A DNA stretch of 26,162 nucleotides from Acrasis kona (taxonomy: Eukaryota; Heterolobosea; Eutetramitea; Acrasida; Acrasidae). A program made the position numbers and the translations under genes. Shown in pieces: positions 1-8,089 of this stretch. The notes beneath the pieces are model-generated. The model searched no databases. It was given only the letters and a program-made list of their open reading frames with translations, and was not told the origin of the DNA. The stretch spans positions 1 to 26,162 of the forward strand of contig JAOPGA020000844.1 of NCBI GenBank assembly GCA_026419775.2, in the 5' to 3' direction. The number at the start of each line of letters is the position of its first letter. The first letter of the stretch is position 1.

Positions 1-2
1 TC

Positions 3-656
3 CATTCTGTACTGCATATGTTTGAGGAAGCAATGAAATACGGACCGCCATGTATTTACCACACAAAGCCATTTGAACATTTTCATGTACAACATAAGAG
101 ATTAGCCGGTCAGTCTACAAGAACTGGGGAGGTATACGCTACTAAAATGCATGGAATTTTAGAGACGTTGCGATACTGTTACCCTGAAACATCCTACTCA
201 TCTAAGAAGGAGTGGGTGACGGTAGACGAGAATAATCGGTACGTTAAATCTGAGGCTATCAACATAATTCCAAATAAAGATAGAAGACAAGAGTGTGTAG
301 ATATTGCAGTTGGAAAAGGGTGGTGTAGTGAACAAGAGACTATGACCTTGGTCAAAAAACTCGACAGAATTAAGAGGGATAGGACATCTTTCAAAACTGG
401 TGATCATGTCATATATTCCAAAAAATTAAACTCGTTTGGAACTATAACGGATATTGAGGTGTGGAGTATTGGGGGTAGGACATTCCCAGTTGCGCTGGTC
501 GACAAGTTTTCCTCAAACAGCGTAGTTTCCGACAGTTTATGTCCAGTTGTAGATACTTCAAAAATAGAAGGCAATGATTTTTATCATATTAACAATCTTG
601 TGCCGATTATGATCGCAGAGGGGCGTAATGAAGAGCGTGCATGTATTTTATATTAA
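3..656 (+). CDS. C-terminal part of a DNA-transposon-like transposase (5' end outside window)
   Basis: The frame is open to the window edge, so the ATG at 18 is internal. The reading begins with LHMFEEAMKYGPP, then PFEHFHVQHKRL about 12 residues on, and ends near NLVPIMIAEGRNEERACIL. The order 'LH...fGP...(F/M)E.fH...K', then a small beta-rich region (GDHVIYSKKLNSFGTI) and a terminal 'I.NLVPIMIAE.RNE.ACIL' resembles the C-terminal half of CMC/Plavaka-type cut-and-paste transposases in fungi, plants and protists. This is family recollection, not a search result. No catalytic residues lie in this part. It stops with TAA just before a cluster of palindromic repeats. It could instead be a host gene derived from such an element. 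Confidence 0.45.
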   Translation, partial: HSVLHMFEEAMKYGPPCIYHTKPFEHFHVQHKRLAGQSTRTGEVYATKMHGILETLRYCYPETSYSSKKEWVTVDENNRYVKSEAINIIPNKDRRQECVDIAVGKGWCSEQETMTLVKKLDRIKRDRTSFKTGDHVIYSKKLNSFGTITDIEVWSIGGRTFPVALVDKFSSNSVVSDSLCPVVDTSKIEGNDFYHINNLVPIMIAEGRNEERACILY

Positions 657-692
657 AGCTACTTGTACAATTATTGTTTGAATTTTAGTGTC

Positions 693-779
693 TAGCACCA
701 AAAATATTGGTGTATACAACCTTCTTCTTGCCAAAGAATTCAATGGTGCATAGCACCATATTTTTTGGTGCTTACAACC
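693..779. repeat. Two 29-bp palindrome-bearing repeats separated by exactly 29 bp
   Basis: Copies at 693-721 and 751-779 both start TAGCACCA and end ACAACC, and share most bases between. Each is an inverted repeat by itself: CACCAA/TTGGTG in the first, GCACCA/TGGTGC in the second. The spacer end adds a third arm, so that ATGGTGC (744-750) faces GCACCAT (753-759) across a 3-base loop. This could be a transposase-binding subterminal repeat array or a hairpin 3' element of the preceding gene. Confidence 0.6.
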
Positions 780-998
780 ACACCAAAATTTCTGCCTAAT
801 AGAATTGAAGGAGCAGAGTTTGGCACAGGTATCTCCGGATCGGCAGTAGCATCCAAAGAGAGCGAAAAGTATGCCTATTATGGCCAAGTCTACGGAAGTG
901 TTAATAATGGTAGTAAAGACTATTTTATTGTGCCTTTTGGTGAGATTTGGAAGAGAGTCGTAGCTGAGCTTTCTTCTGAGGTTAAAATCTGGATGTAG
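696..998 (+). CDS. Unassigned coding fragment or terminal exon ending in SSEVKIWM
   Basis: A frame is open from 696 to the TAG at 996-998. It has no ATG near its 5' end, so it is either a terminal exon or a gene remnant. The part after about 780 reads like real protein (IEGAEFGTGISGSAVASKES, then YYGQVYGSVNNGSKDYFIVPFGEIWKR split over the next 40 residues). A canonical AATAAA lies at 1006-1011, eight bases past the stop, which supports a true gene end. The 5' part runs through the 29-bp repeats and reads as low-quality Cys/Trp/Gln-rich sequence, so coding probably starts after them. It may belong to the same mobile element as the upstream transposase-like gene. No family recognised. Confidence 0.3.
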   Translation, partial: HQKYWCIQPSSCQRIQWCIAPYFLVLTTTPKFLPNRIEGAEFGTGISGSAVASKESEKYAYYGQVYGSVNNGSKDYFIVPFGEIWKRVVAELSSEVKIWM

Positions 999-1072
999 AA
1001 AAAGCAATAAAATACTTCATTCAAAACACTGATTGACAACTATTCGACGATATTGTAGTTGAACTTGTAATG

Positions 1073-2266
1073 TTATTTACAATTGTACCTATCAATAAGG
1101 TCCATCACGTTATCCTTTGCTATCTTAACATCATCATTATTTATCCCACCTCTGTAATCTACTCGTAGTATCATGCTGTTAAGTAGATATACGATATCTG
1201 ATGAATTGATGATAGATATTGCTGATTTGTGATAACGTCTTACTGGCATTGTTGTGATTAAATCCACATTCACTTTGTAATTACTAAATGATTTGGAAAT
1301 GTCACTCGTAACCTGGTCATATATGTCATAAAAAGAAAACCTTCCTCGATATAATACCAACCCATTCAATAACTTTCTTCTAATCGACTTATTGACTGGA
1401 ACAGTCATATGTTTTTCACTCATAACATCGTGATTAGCATACCCATACCAACAATATGGAAATGGTGAATAACCACTCATTAAGAACTTTAAATTGCCAT
1501 CGCACACCATCTTTATTTGATCTGTTAGACAAAACTTTTCATTCTCGTAACTTCTGAAAGAAACTGTAACACCCGACATAACATTGGCAATGACTTGATT
1601 AACAAGATCCATCCTGTTAGCCTCGTTACATTCTAAACCAGATCGCTCAAAGCTAACCTTATTCATGATAGTGTCATTGTCAAGACAGATTATGTAGTCT
1701 GATAATTCAATTAAACTGCTAATCCCCATGATTGTATTACATGCTTCATGCTTTCTCAAAGTTAGATTTGATGGAAATATAGAAAAACTTAAAATACTGT
1801 TCTTTAAGTATTGTGATCGTATCTTTGACATTAAGAGGGATGTCATACCTGAACCACAACCTCCTCCAATTGAATGAGCTATCTGAAATCCTTGAAGAAC
1901 GTCACATTTTTCAGCCTCGCGCCTAACAGCATTCATCACAGAATCTATAATTTCACTGCCAACATGATATCCGCTATTATAACTTCCATCTGAAACTCTA
2001 TCACCCGATATGATATTTTCTTTTAGAAAGTTTTTTGATTTTCTTCCGAGTTTCATGTCATCTAATGGTGCTGGGTCCAAATTTGTTGCTATAGCTCTAG
2101 CAGTATACTTGCCATCATTTTCATTATAGTAAGTATTTATACGGTGCAGTTGACAGTCTCCCTCTCCTATATAAGCATTGCCACATAGCCCATGCTCATA
2201 ATCTAAGGCATCAAAGTACTTGGATCCAACAGTATTGCCACAAGCACCAGTCTGAATATGTATCAT
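1073..2266 (-). CDS. Highly divergent beta-tubulin lacking the acidic tail
   Basis: The 397-residue protein starts at the ATG giving MIHIQTGACGN, which matches the family start (MREIVHIQAGQCGN); the frame is open further upstream but only with a non-ATG codon. The tubulin signature GGGTGSG reads GGGCGSG (about residues 134-140) with a Thr-to-Cys change. The segment VIANVMSGVTVSFR matches the beta-type (VSATMSGVTTCLRF) rather than the alpha-type. The C-terminal helices are shortened: the RRKAFLHWYTGEGMDEMEF block is missing, and the protein stops at VMDLIDRYNCK with no acidic tail. Conventional beta-tubulins have about 445 residues. Protists without flagella, or with separate mitotic tubulins, keep such divergent copies; a mitosis-only role is an inference. 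It could also be a decaying paralogue, though the frame is intact over its whole length. Confidence 0.85.
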   Translation of the reverse strand: MIHIQTGACGNTVGSKYFDALDYEHGLCGNAYIGEGDCQLHRINTYYNENDGKYTARAIATNLDPAPLDDMKLGRKSKNFLKENIISGDRVSDGSYNSGYHVGSEIIDSVMNAVRREAEKCDVLQGFQIAHSIGGGCGSGMTSLLMSKIRSQYLKNSILSFSIFPSNLTLRKHEACNTIMGISSLIELSDYIICLDNDTIMNKVSFERSGLECNEANRMDLVNQVIANVMSGVTVSFRSYENEKFCLTDQIKMVCDGNLKFLMSGYSPFPYCWYGYANHDVMSEKHMTVPVNKSIRRKLLNGLVLYRGRFSFYDIYDQVTSDISKSFSNYKVNVDLITTMPVRRYHKSAISIINSSDIVYLLNSMILRVDYRGGINNDDVKIAKDNVMDLIDRYNCK

Positions 2267-2451
2267 TTGTTTTGTAGGCTGAGTTGAACATCTGGCTGAC
2301 TTCACTGTTAATTCATCTCATGAACCGTCAAATTTTAGTATGCTGGCGCCAATACTTAAAAACTCGCATTTTGAAAAGTGTATTTTATCATACATTGGTA
2401 TTTACAGAACACATCAACCTCCGAAACCTAACAATTCTCTAAACTGACAAA

Positions 2452-2469
2452 CCACGTGGAGAATTCTCC
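2452..2469. promoter_or_regulatory. Overlapping palindromes upstream of the tubulin gene
   Basis: CCACGTGG (2452-2459, an E-box/G-box core) overlaps GGAGAATTCTCC (2458-2469), a perfect 12-bp palindrome. They lie about 190 bp upstream of the tubulin start, between it and the end of the next minus-strand gene candidate. A role as a transcription-factor site is inferred only from symmetry and position. Confidence 0.3.
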
Positions 2470-2517
2470 ATTAATTTTTTTATTGTTGTGAGTGTTCAGT
2501 GTTTACCAACTCCCTAA

Positions 2518-3273
2518 TTAAATGTCCTCCTCAGAATTATCGTTCCTATTCAAGAACATTTGGTCCTCAAACAAACGGCGCACAGTTATATGTACCGATA
2601 TCCTTGTTTCTGAACTGACTACCATGACGGCATCAAATTGTTCACATGATTTGTAGAAATTTGGTTTTAATTCTTCAAACAAGTGATTGACTAATGTGTG
2701 CCTAGAAATGTTAGGAAAAAGTGAATCGAATTTTGATTAGTTTGTGAGATGGATCCCTTTGATGTGACCATGACGACGACGTCGAAAACTGCATTTACAC
2801 AGGCACGTAACTTTACGTCGTGGCTTATTGTTCTCTTCATGATTGAATTCAAGGCCTGGACCATCGATAAGAATTTGCCAACATTACAAGTAATACAGAA
2901 CGATGGGCCTTCCCGTTCTATGCTTTCATATTAGATTTTGATATGGTCCAGGTGTACATCCTTTGTATCTGTCATTGTAAGCGAAGTTGATCAAAATCAA
3001 CACAAACGAGATGAGTAGCACAATTTTATCAAAATTTGAATAACTTAGCTTCAATTTAAATTGTACTAAAGGACAATTCGAACATTTTTGCGACACTACA
3101 CCCCAGACAGGCTCTGGTACGGTTATATCTAATGGACGAGAAGTATCGGAAAACTCCCAGAATTTGGGTCCTTTACGTAGAGCCAGACTATTGGCCTCAC
3201 ATCCACAGACTGCAAATGTAAGCACTGCAAAGAGCACGTCAAAATCAACTGGAGAGACGAAGGAGATGTGCAA
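2518..3273 (-). CDS. Probable multi-exon gene of unknown function (structure unresolved)
   Basis: Three minus-strand blocks read like protein in succession. Block A (3273-2926, no ATG) has a hydrophobic stretch KIVLLISFVLILINF and CSNCPL. Block B (about 2925-2725) contains FCITCNVGKFLSMVQALNSI and later NAVFDVVVMVTSKGSIS. Block C (2701-2518) follows a good acceptor (TTTCTAG) and reads HTLVNHLFEELKPNFYKSC, then FDAVMVVSSETRISVHITV, ending SEEDI-TAA. The FDxV-rich stretches of B and C resemble each other, suggesting an internal duplication. I could not find in-phase donors joining B to C, so the gene may be degenerate or the model wrong. A competing plus-strand reading opposite B (2749-2934, starting MDPFDVTM) looks less protein-like. 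No family recognised. Confidence 0.3.
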
Positions 3274-3561
3274 AGAACCAACTTGACAGTAATGACATGT
3301 GATGCAAAATGAGATAATTAAAATTTATTATGATGTGTTTGTCGATTGGGTCAAACCAATAATATATCTTACATACAACTTTTTCAATAAATAGATTTCA
3401 AGATTCTTCAAAGAAGTATCCGACAATACAAGGCAAACAATTTATTTAGAATAGACAATATTGAGATTTTATCCAATGATTGTATCATCGGATAACATCA
3501 CTAACCTGTTAAGATACTACCAAACAAGATGATTTGTTGTGAACAGACAGATTCTTTTCTC
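3274..3561. other. AT-rich intergenic region
   Basis: No convincing reading frame, RNA or repeat seen. It lies upstream of the TATA box of the secreted repeat protein and presumably holds its upstream promoter sequence. Confidence 0.5.
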
Positions 3562-3626
3562 TATAAAAGAATCAAAAAAGTTAATCATACAACATCAAAC
3601 AAAACAACACAACAACACAAACAAAC
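3562..3626 (+). promoter_or_regulatory. TATA box and CAA-rich 5' leader of the repeat-protein gene
   Basis: TATAAAA lies at 3562-3568. The last ~36 bases before the ATG are built almost only of A and C, in CAA/ACA runs with no G. Such leaders are unstructured and typical of very strongly translated messages (the tobacco mosaic virus omega leader is a known CAA-rich case). High expression of the downstream secreted protein is therefore inferred. Confidence 0.65.
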
Positions 3627-4661
3627 ATGAGATTGGTAATTATGTCATTTGCTTTATTCATGGCATTGTTCGTCGTGTGTGTTAAGGCTCAGGATAGCAG
3701 AATCATCGGTCTCGGAAACATTCTAGGTGGTAATGGAGGTAGTGTTCTTGGTGGAAATGCAGGTAACTCAATTAACAATGGTGCTGGTGGCCCAACTTAT
3801 GTGAATGACGAAGGTGTCTTGAGCAACGTAAATGTTTTAAACCCCAGTGTTCTCAATGGAGTTGCATTGCTAAACAACAAGCGTATCATTGGTGCTGGTA
3901 ATATTTTGGGGGGCAATGGGGGCACTGTGCTCGGTGGAAATGCTGGCAATTCTGTCAACAACGGTCAAGGTGGTGCAACCTACGTCAACGATGAAGGCAT
4001 CTTGAGCAATGCAAATGTTTTAAATGCTGCAGCTCTTAATGGTGTCGCTGTTCTCAACAATGGCAGAAAACAGAGGATTATAGGATTAGGTAACATCTTG
4101 GGAGGTAATGGTGGATCAGTACTTGGAGGCAACGCTGGTAACTCTATCAACAACGGTCAGGGTGGACCTACATACGTTAACGATGAAGGTGTCTTGAGCA
4201 ACCTAGGTGTACTGAACATTGATGCAGGAAATGGCTTGGCGCTTTTGAACAAAGCCCGTAGAGAGAAACTTGGTTCTCTCAGACAAAGAATTATTGGATT
4301 AGGTAACATCTTGGGAGGTAATGGCGGATCAGTACTCGGTGGAAATGCTGGTAATTCTGTAAACAACGGTCAAGGTGGACCAACATATGTGAACGACGAA
4401 GGTGTGTTGAGCAATTTGGGAGTATTAAATATAGACGCACTTAATGACGTAGCAGCATTAAACAGCCATAAGAGAATTATTGGATTGGGCAACATTCTCG
4501 GTGGCAATGGAGGTAGCGTTCTTGGAGGAAATGCTGGTAACTCAATTAACAATGGTGCCGGCGGTGCAAGCTACACCAATGATGAGGGAATCTTGAGCAA
4601 CGTTAATGTTCTTAATCCAAGCTTGCTCAATGGAGTTTCTTTGTTGAACAGTAAGCGCTAG
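3627..4661 (+). CDS. Secreted Gly/Asn-rich protein of five tandem ~61-residue repeats
   Basis: 344 residues, no intron. Residues 1-21 form a signal peptide (hydrophobic FALFMALFVVCVKA), with mature start near QDS. Five repeats begin at residues 25, 86, 150, 221 and 283, each with RIIG(L/A)GNILGGNGG, then VLGGNAGNS, NNG(A/Q)GG, (T/S)Y(V/T)NDEG(V/I)LSN and a hydrophobic VLN...LN tail. Repeats are joined by basic linkers (NNKR, GRKQR, a longer RREKLGSLRQR, SHKR), and the last ends SKR. Every repeat therefore starts after Arg or Lys-Arg, the sort of site cut by kexin-like or trypsin-like proteases. It may be a precursor releasing five similar peptides, or an uncleaved beta-structured surface protein. 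It sits 170 bp before a lysozyme gene on the same strand. AATAAA lies at 4703-4708. Family not recognised. Confidence 0.9.
   Translation: MRLVIMSFALFMALFVVCVKAQDSRIIGLGNILGGNGGSVLGGNAGNSINNGAGGPTYVNDEGVLSNVNVLNPSVLNGVALLNNKRIIGAGNILGGNGGTVLGGNAGNSVNNGQGGATYVNDEGILSNANVLNAAALNGVAVLNNGRKQRIIGLGNILGGNGGSVLGGNAGNSINNGQGGPTYVNDEGVLSNLGVLNIDAGNGLALLNKARREKLGSLRQRIIGLGNILGGNGGSVLGGNAGNSVNNGQGGPTYVNDEGVLSNLGVLNIDALNDVAALNSHKRIIGLGNILGGNGGSVLGGNAGNSINNGAGGASYTNDEGILSNVNVLNPSLLNGVSLLNSKR
3699..4658 (+). repeat. Five tandem coding repeats (183-213 bp each)
   Basis: Repeat starts are 3699, 3882, 4074, 4287 and 4473. The protein core is almost invariant while codons differ between copies (for example GGT/GGC/GGA/GGG at matching glycines), so the array is not a recent DNA duplication and is probably held by selection on the peptide. 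Repeats 3 and 4 share the GVLNID tail and repeats 1 and 5 share VNVLNPS, hinting at the order of duplication. Confidence 0.9.
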
Positions 4662-4702
4662 AAGATTGGCTGCAGAAGTGACATTTAATACATTAGAGTG
4701 TT

Positions 4703-4708
4703 AATAAA
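4703..4708 (+). terminator. Polyadenylation signal AATAAA of the repeat-protein gene
   Basis: Canonical hexamer 42 bases past the TAG, followed by a T/G-rich stretch. Confidence 0.6.
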
Positions 4709-4831
4709 AATCATTTGTGAATACGGTTCTGTGACGTTTTGAATCTGTTTCCATGAAATGTTTCTTGTAATTAATTTACAATCTTTAAGCCAATTAATAG
4801 ATCTAAAATTACTTCATCTATCAAAATAAAA

Positions 4832-5346
4832 ATGAGATCATCATTTTTGCTCCTACTGATATTAGCACTCGTTTGTGCTACACTATGCGCAACCAACGAT
4901 ACAGTACCTAATAGTAACTGTGGTGGCAATTGTCCATCAGGAAGATGTAAGTGGTCATGATTGATATGACATTTTATTCTATTCAGGTACGAAATGCCAC
5001 TGTGGAACCAGCAGAAGCCAACAGGACATCAACGCTTGGTGTTCAAAGTACACTGGTTGGAATCAAGCGTGCTGCAGGTGCGTTGTTAGCCGTGAGAGTG
5101 CAGGGAATGCTCATGCTGAAAACCACAATGTTGGTGGATCTGATGATGTTGGATTATGGCAAATTAATAGCATGAACTGGGCATCCTGGTAAGATTAACT
5201 GTATTCTCCTATTAAATAACCCTCACAGCTCTGGCGGACAACCTCCATGTGATCCTAATGTAAACTTGAAATGTGCCATCAAAATATGGGGCTACCATAA
5301 AAGTTTCAAGCTATGGTCAACATGCGGAGCATGTGGTTGTTGCTAG
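4832..5346 (+). CDS. Secreted C-type-like lysozyme, three exons
   Basis: Exons 4832-4946, 4987-5188 and 5229-5346 give 144 residues; both introns are exactly 40 nt with GTAAG donors. A signal peptide (SSFLLLLILALVCATLCA) is followed by a Cys-rich segment (NCGGNCPSGRC, KCHCG) and a domain with CVVSRESAGNAHAENHN, GGSDDVGLWQINSMNW and CDPNVNLKCAIKIW, ending in a Cys cluster CGACGCC. RESAGNA...GLWQIN is the signature of lysozyme-fold muramidases, with the Glu of RES the expected catalytic acid. The enzyme should cleave bacterial peptidoglycan in the phagosome or outside the cell. Both splice junctions rebuild cysteines, which supports the model. AATAAA follows at 5352-5357. Confidence 0.85.
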
Positions 5347-5858
5347 AAAACAATAAACTTGAATTTAATCAAGATGATCAAGGATACGAAAGCTTTGATG
5401 AAGTGGACGAATCACAAATTTTAAGAGAGGTGAGCGCAGCACCCAAAGTTAACGCGATGGGTGGCGTGTCGCGTAAAAAGTTGAATCCAAACGAGAGAAT
5501 GAAACTTTACAAGGAATTCTCGAAGGGAAAACTAATCAACAACAGACCTAAAATTGTAATCCCCGATGGATTGTTCAAGAAGGGATCATCTAAAAAGGAA
5601 CAATCTCAACCAGCACCAATAGTGGCACCAGAACAAGAAAAGAAGGGAAAGAAGAGAAGTGCAGATGATGTGCGTGGACAGGGAAGTGGTTTTGTAAAGG
5701 GCGATGGTATGGTTGGTGATTGGAATAAATTATTGAGAAATCCATTCCAATACAAGAACAGTGCACGTGGTGGTAGTAATGGATATGCTAAAATGATGTT
5801 GAGCACTACCAGTGAGTTTGATTCTGGTCTGGAACCACTAAATAAAAAGAGAAAATAA
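5313..5858 (+). CDS. Basic, probably nuclear protein of unknown function
   Basis: The frame runs from ATG 5313, which lies inside the last lysozyme exon, to TAA 5858. The first ATG clear of the lysozyme gene is at 5457 (MGGVSRKKLNPNERMKLYKEF). However, the codons before it (QDDQGYESFDEVDESQ) look coding, so the true 5' end is either the overlapping ATG or an exon I cannot place; the AG acceptors at 5345-5346 (inside the lysozyme stop) and near 5372 are candidates. Visible parts are NERMKLYKEFSKGKL, INNRPKIVIPDGLFKKG, a Lys-rich stretch with KKGKKRS (bipartite NLS-like), GDWNKLLRNPFQY and a C-terminal NKKRK. Composition suggests a nucleolar or chromatin protein; no family recognised. Confidence 0.6.
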   Translation: MVNMRSMWLLLENNKLEFNQDDQGYESFDEVDESQILREVSAAPKVNAMGGVSRKKLNPNERMKLYKEFSKGKLINNRPKIVIPDGLFKKGSSKKEQSQPAPIVAPEQEKKGKKRSADDVRGQGSGFVKGDGMVGDWNKLLRNPFQYKNSARGGSNGYAKMMLSTTSEFDSGLEPLNKKRK

Positions 5859-5897
5859 TGTTGAAATGATTGTTTTGTTTTATCTTTACAAATTGTA

Positions 5898-7372
5898 ATG
5901 AGCAGTGGTAGTTTCAATCCCATTAGGAGGAGAACTCTTGATAACAAGAGGAATATTCTTGATAGTTTGAATCCAGAAAAAACAGATTGGAAGGATGTTG
6001 TGCATGTGCTGAAGAAGAGGTTTGGAATTTTAAAGTGTGAATTGAAATGATTAATTATTGTTAAGACCAGAGCATAGGACAGATTACGAGATGGAGGCTC
6101 TTTATTACTTGACAAAAAAGCTTAGATTTTTTGACCAAGGATTATTTCCTAACGAAACCATAGAAGAATTATTAAAATACATTGTGTTCGCCAAGTACGA
6201 GCGTAATCAAGTAATCACGTCGGTTCGATACGATGACGTAACAGAAGATGTCGCTCAAAATGGTGTAGCTCAACCACCAAACCTTAAACGCTTCTATCTC
6301 GTAGTAAATGGAACTGTAACATTAGTTGGATTCAAACCAGAAAAACCACCACAGCTGAACATAGGTAGGCTTCTATTCATTCCATTCGTTATTTATAAAA
6401 AGCAAGTAAAATAGCTCCAAAGATACGAGAGCAGGCTGAAGAACCGAAACAAACAACGTTGAGCGCTATGAGCATGGGGAAAACTTTATGCACTCTAAAT
6501 AGAGGAGATGTGTTTGGGGAAGAAAACGTCTCCAAGATTTTATCAATGTAGAATAATTTTAAGTCAATAACTAATTATTTAGGGAGGGGTATTTTCAGTG
6601 GGTTGCAACAGAGGATGTCGAACTTTTGGAGTTGGACTATTTATTATATAGAGAACATTTGCAAATTAAGCTTGAAAAGGAGATCGAAGAGAGAGTTACT
6701 TTTTTAAGATCTTTAATAGTGCCGTTGTTTGTCGGTTATAAAGCTAGTTATCTGTATCACCTGGCAAAAGCTCTGACGCACCAAAGGGTATCAACGAGAA
6801 AAGGTACTTATCACTTCTTTTATTTAATTTATGATCAATAAAAAGTAATAATAAGACAGGAAGAGCTAGGCAGTGGCATGTATTTTATAAGAAAGGGAGA
6901 ATGTAATGTACTCAAAAAACTAGAATTTACTGTGACAATAAGAGTTAAACCTGAGAAAATTGTCAAATTCTTGGACCTAGCCCGACTCCGGGCTAAGGAA
7001 TATTTTGGAGAATTAGTGCTACTGTCACTAGATGAGGATATCAAGGTCAGTAAGAACGATAACAAGAAAGATGATAAAGGTAACAAGGAAACAAAGATTA
7101 GACAGGCGTCAGTTTTCGCGACCACACATACAGAACTACTAAGCCTAACTAAAGAGGATTTTCAAAGATTTATAACGGGAGAAGCGCTTAGAAGGTTGAA
7201 AGAATATGCGAAAGACTATCCGAGGGAAAATGAGATAAGAAATTTATTTTGGAAACAAAAGAGATGGAATATGTACAAGCAGCAGTTAGTGCAGGAGATA
7301 GTAGAGGAGAAGACAGTAGTAAGAAAATCGCTTATGCATGACATACAAACTGATATGAATGATCTGTGCTGA
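5898..7372 (+). CDS. Protein with two cyclic-nucleotide-binding-like domains, five exons
   Basis: Exons 5898-6019, 6066-6364, 6415-6547, 6583-6803 and 6846-7372 (introns 46, 50, 35 and 42 nt, all GT-AG and in phase) encode 433 residues. After an N-terminal PEHRTDYEMEALYYLTKKL helix comes a first CNB-type barrel (KYERNQVI, FYLVVNGTVTLV, GDVFGEE) and a long helix (EKEIEERVTFLRSLIVPLF). The second barrel follows with VIIRQEELGSGMYFIRKGEC and a GEL..RQASVFATT phosphate-cassette region. The first cassette (FGEENVSKIL) lacks the usual Arg, so it may not bind nucleotide. The second keeps an Arg but carries a ~25-residue Lys/Asp insert. No kinase or channel domain is attached; similar proteins occur as orphan CNB proteins in protists. 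Ligand unknown. Confidence 0.85.
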
Positions 7373-7534
7373 TGTGATTTACTTTTTCACTATTGTTCTA
7401 ATTTTGGTGTTATCATGAACATCAGCCGATGAAAAGGGAAAAGTGCTTAGTTGCCCAACCACTTTTTTTCACTGACTTTTGACATGTTCTAGAATTTAAT
7501 AAACGCAGAAGCAAAAACAACACAATTGTTAAAA

Positions 7535-8089
7535 ATGTACCATCTGCCTACTCTAGACGAGAGTGAGTTCTCTAAGGGGTTTTATATTGATGAATACACT
7601 CCTGACTTGAGTTATAAGGTGGGAGCTACAACACAGAACAATGTGGAACCGTATGGCCAGCATGCATATCATCATAACTATAATCGTTATCAAGACATCA
7701 TGTCCATGCAGGCTTTCAACCCCGTTAGCGTACATGATACTTTTCTACAAAGCAGTTACACGAGTTCTAATCTGAACTTCAACCTAGGCACGATACCTGA
7801 TTTCGGGAAAAGCTTCAACCCAAAACAGAATGTAACTCAAGAGACATTTGTCCCAAGATCAAATTCCGCCAAAGTAACAAAACCACGAAAAATTAGAAGA
7901 GAACCGAGGAGACTTCCGAAAGAGGCTTCACAAATACTAATGAGTTGGTTTCATCAGCATCTACATAATCCATACCCCTCAAAAGAAGAGAAAGCCAGCC
8001 TTATGGATGCAACAGGTCTATCTAAACTACAAATCAAGAACTGGTTTGTAAATCATCGCATACGCCAAAAACACATTCTTGATGATTAA
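7535..8089 (+). CDS. TALE-class homeodomain transcription factor
   Basis: 184 residues, single exon. The start is ATG 7535; codons just upstream lack an ATG. Residues ~1-115 are Asn/Tyr/Ser/His-rich and disordered. Residues ~118-180 form a homeodomain: a basic arm (KPRKIRREPRR), helix 1 (EASQILMSWFHQHLHN), the three-residue loop extension ending PYPS that defines TALE proteins, and recognition helix LQIKNWFVNHRIRQK. Trp170 and the invariant Asn173 are present. The usual N-A-R of TALE proteins is N-H-R here, which may alter base choice at the second contact. A tail of four residues follows. It should bind DNA as a monomer or heterodimer in the nucleus. AATAAA is at 8104-8109. Confidence 0.9.
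   Translation: MYHLPTLDESEFSKGFYIDEYTPDLSYKVGATTQNNVEPYGQHAYHHNYNRYQDIMSMQAFNPVSVHDTFLQSSYTSSNLNFNLGTIPDFGKSFNPKQNVTQETFVPRSNSAKVTKPRKIRREPRRLPKEASQILMSWFHQHLHNPYPSKEEKASLMDATGLSKLQIKNWFVNHRIRQKHILDD

Noticed and set aside
2267-2305. Thirteen-residue N-terminal extension of the tubulin
   Set aside because: It depends on a GTG start; the ATG at 2266 aligns with the conserved tubulin N-terminus.
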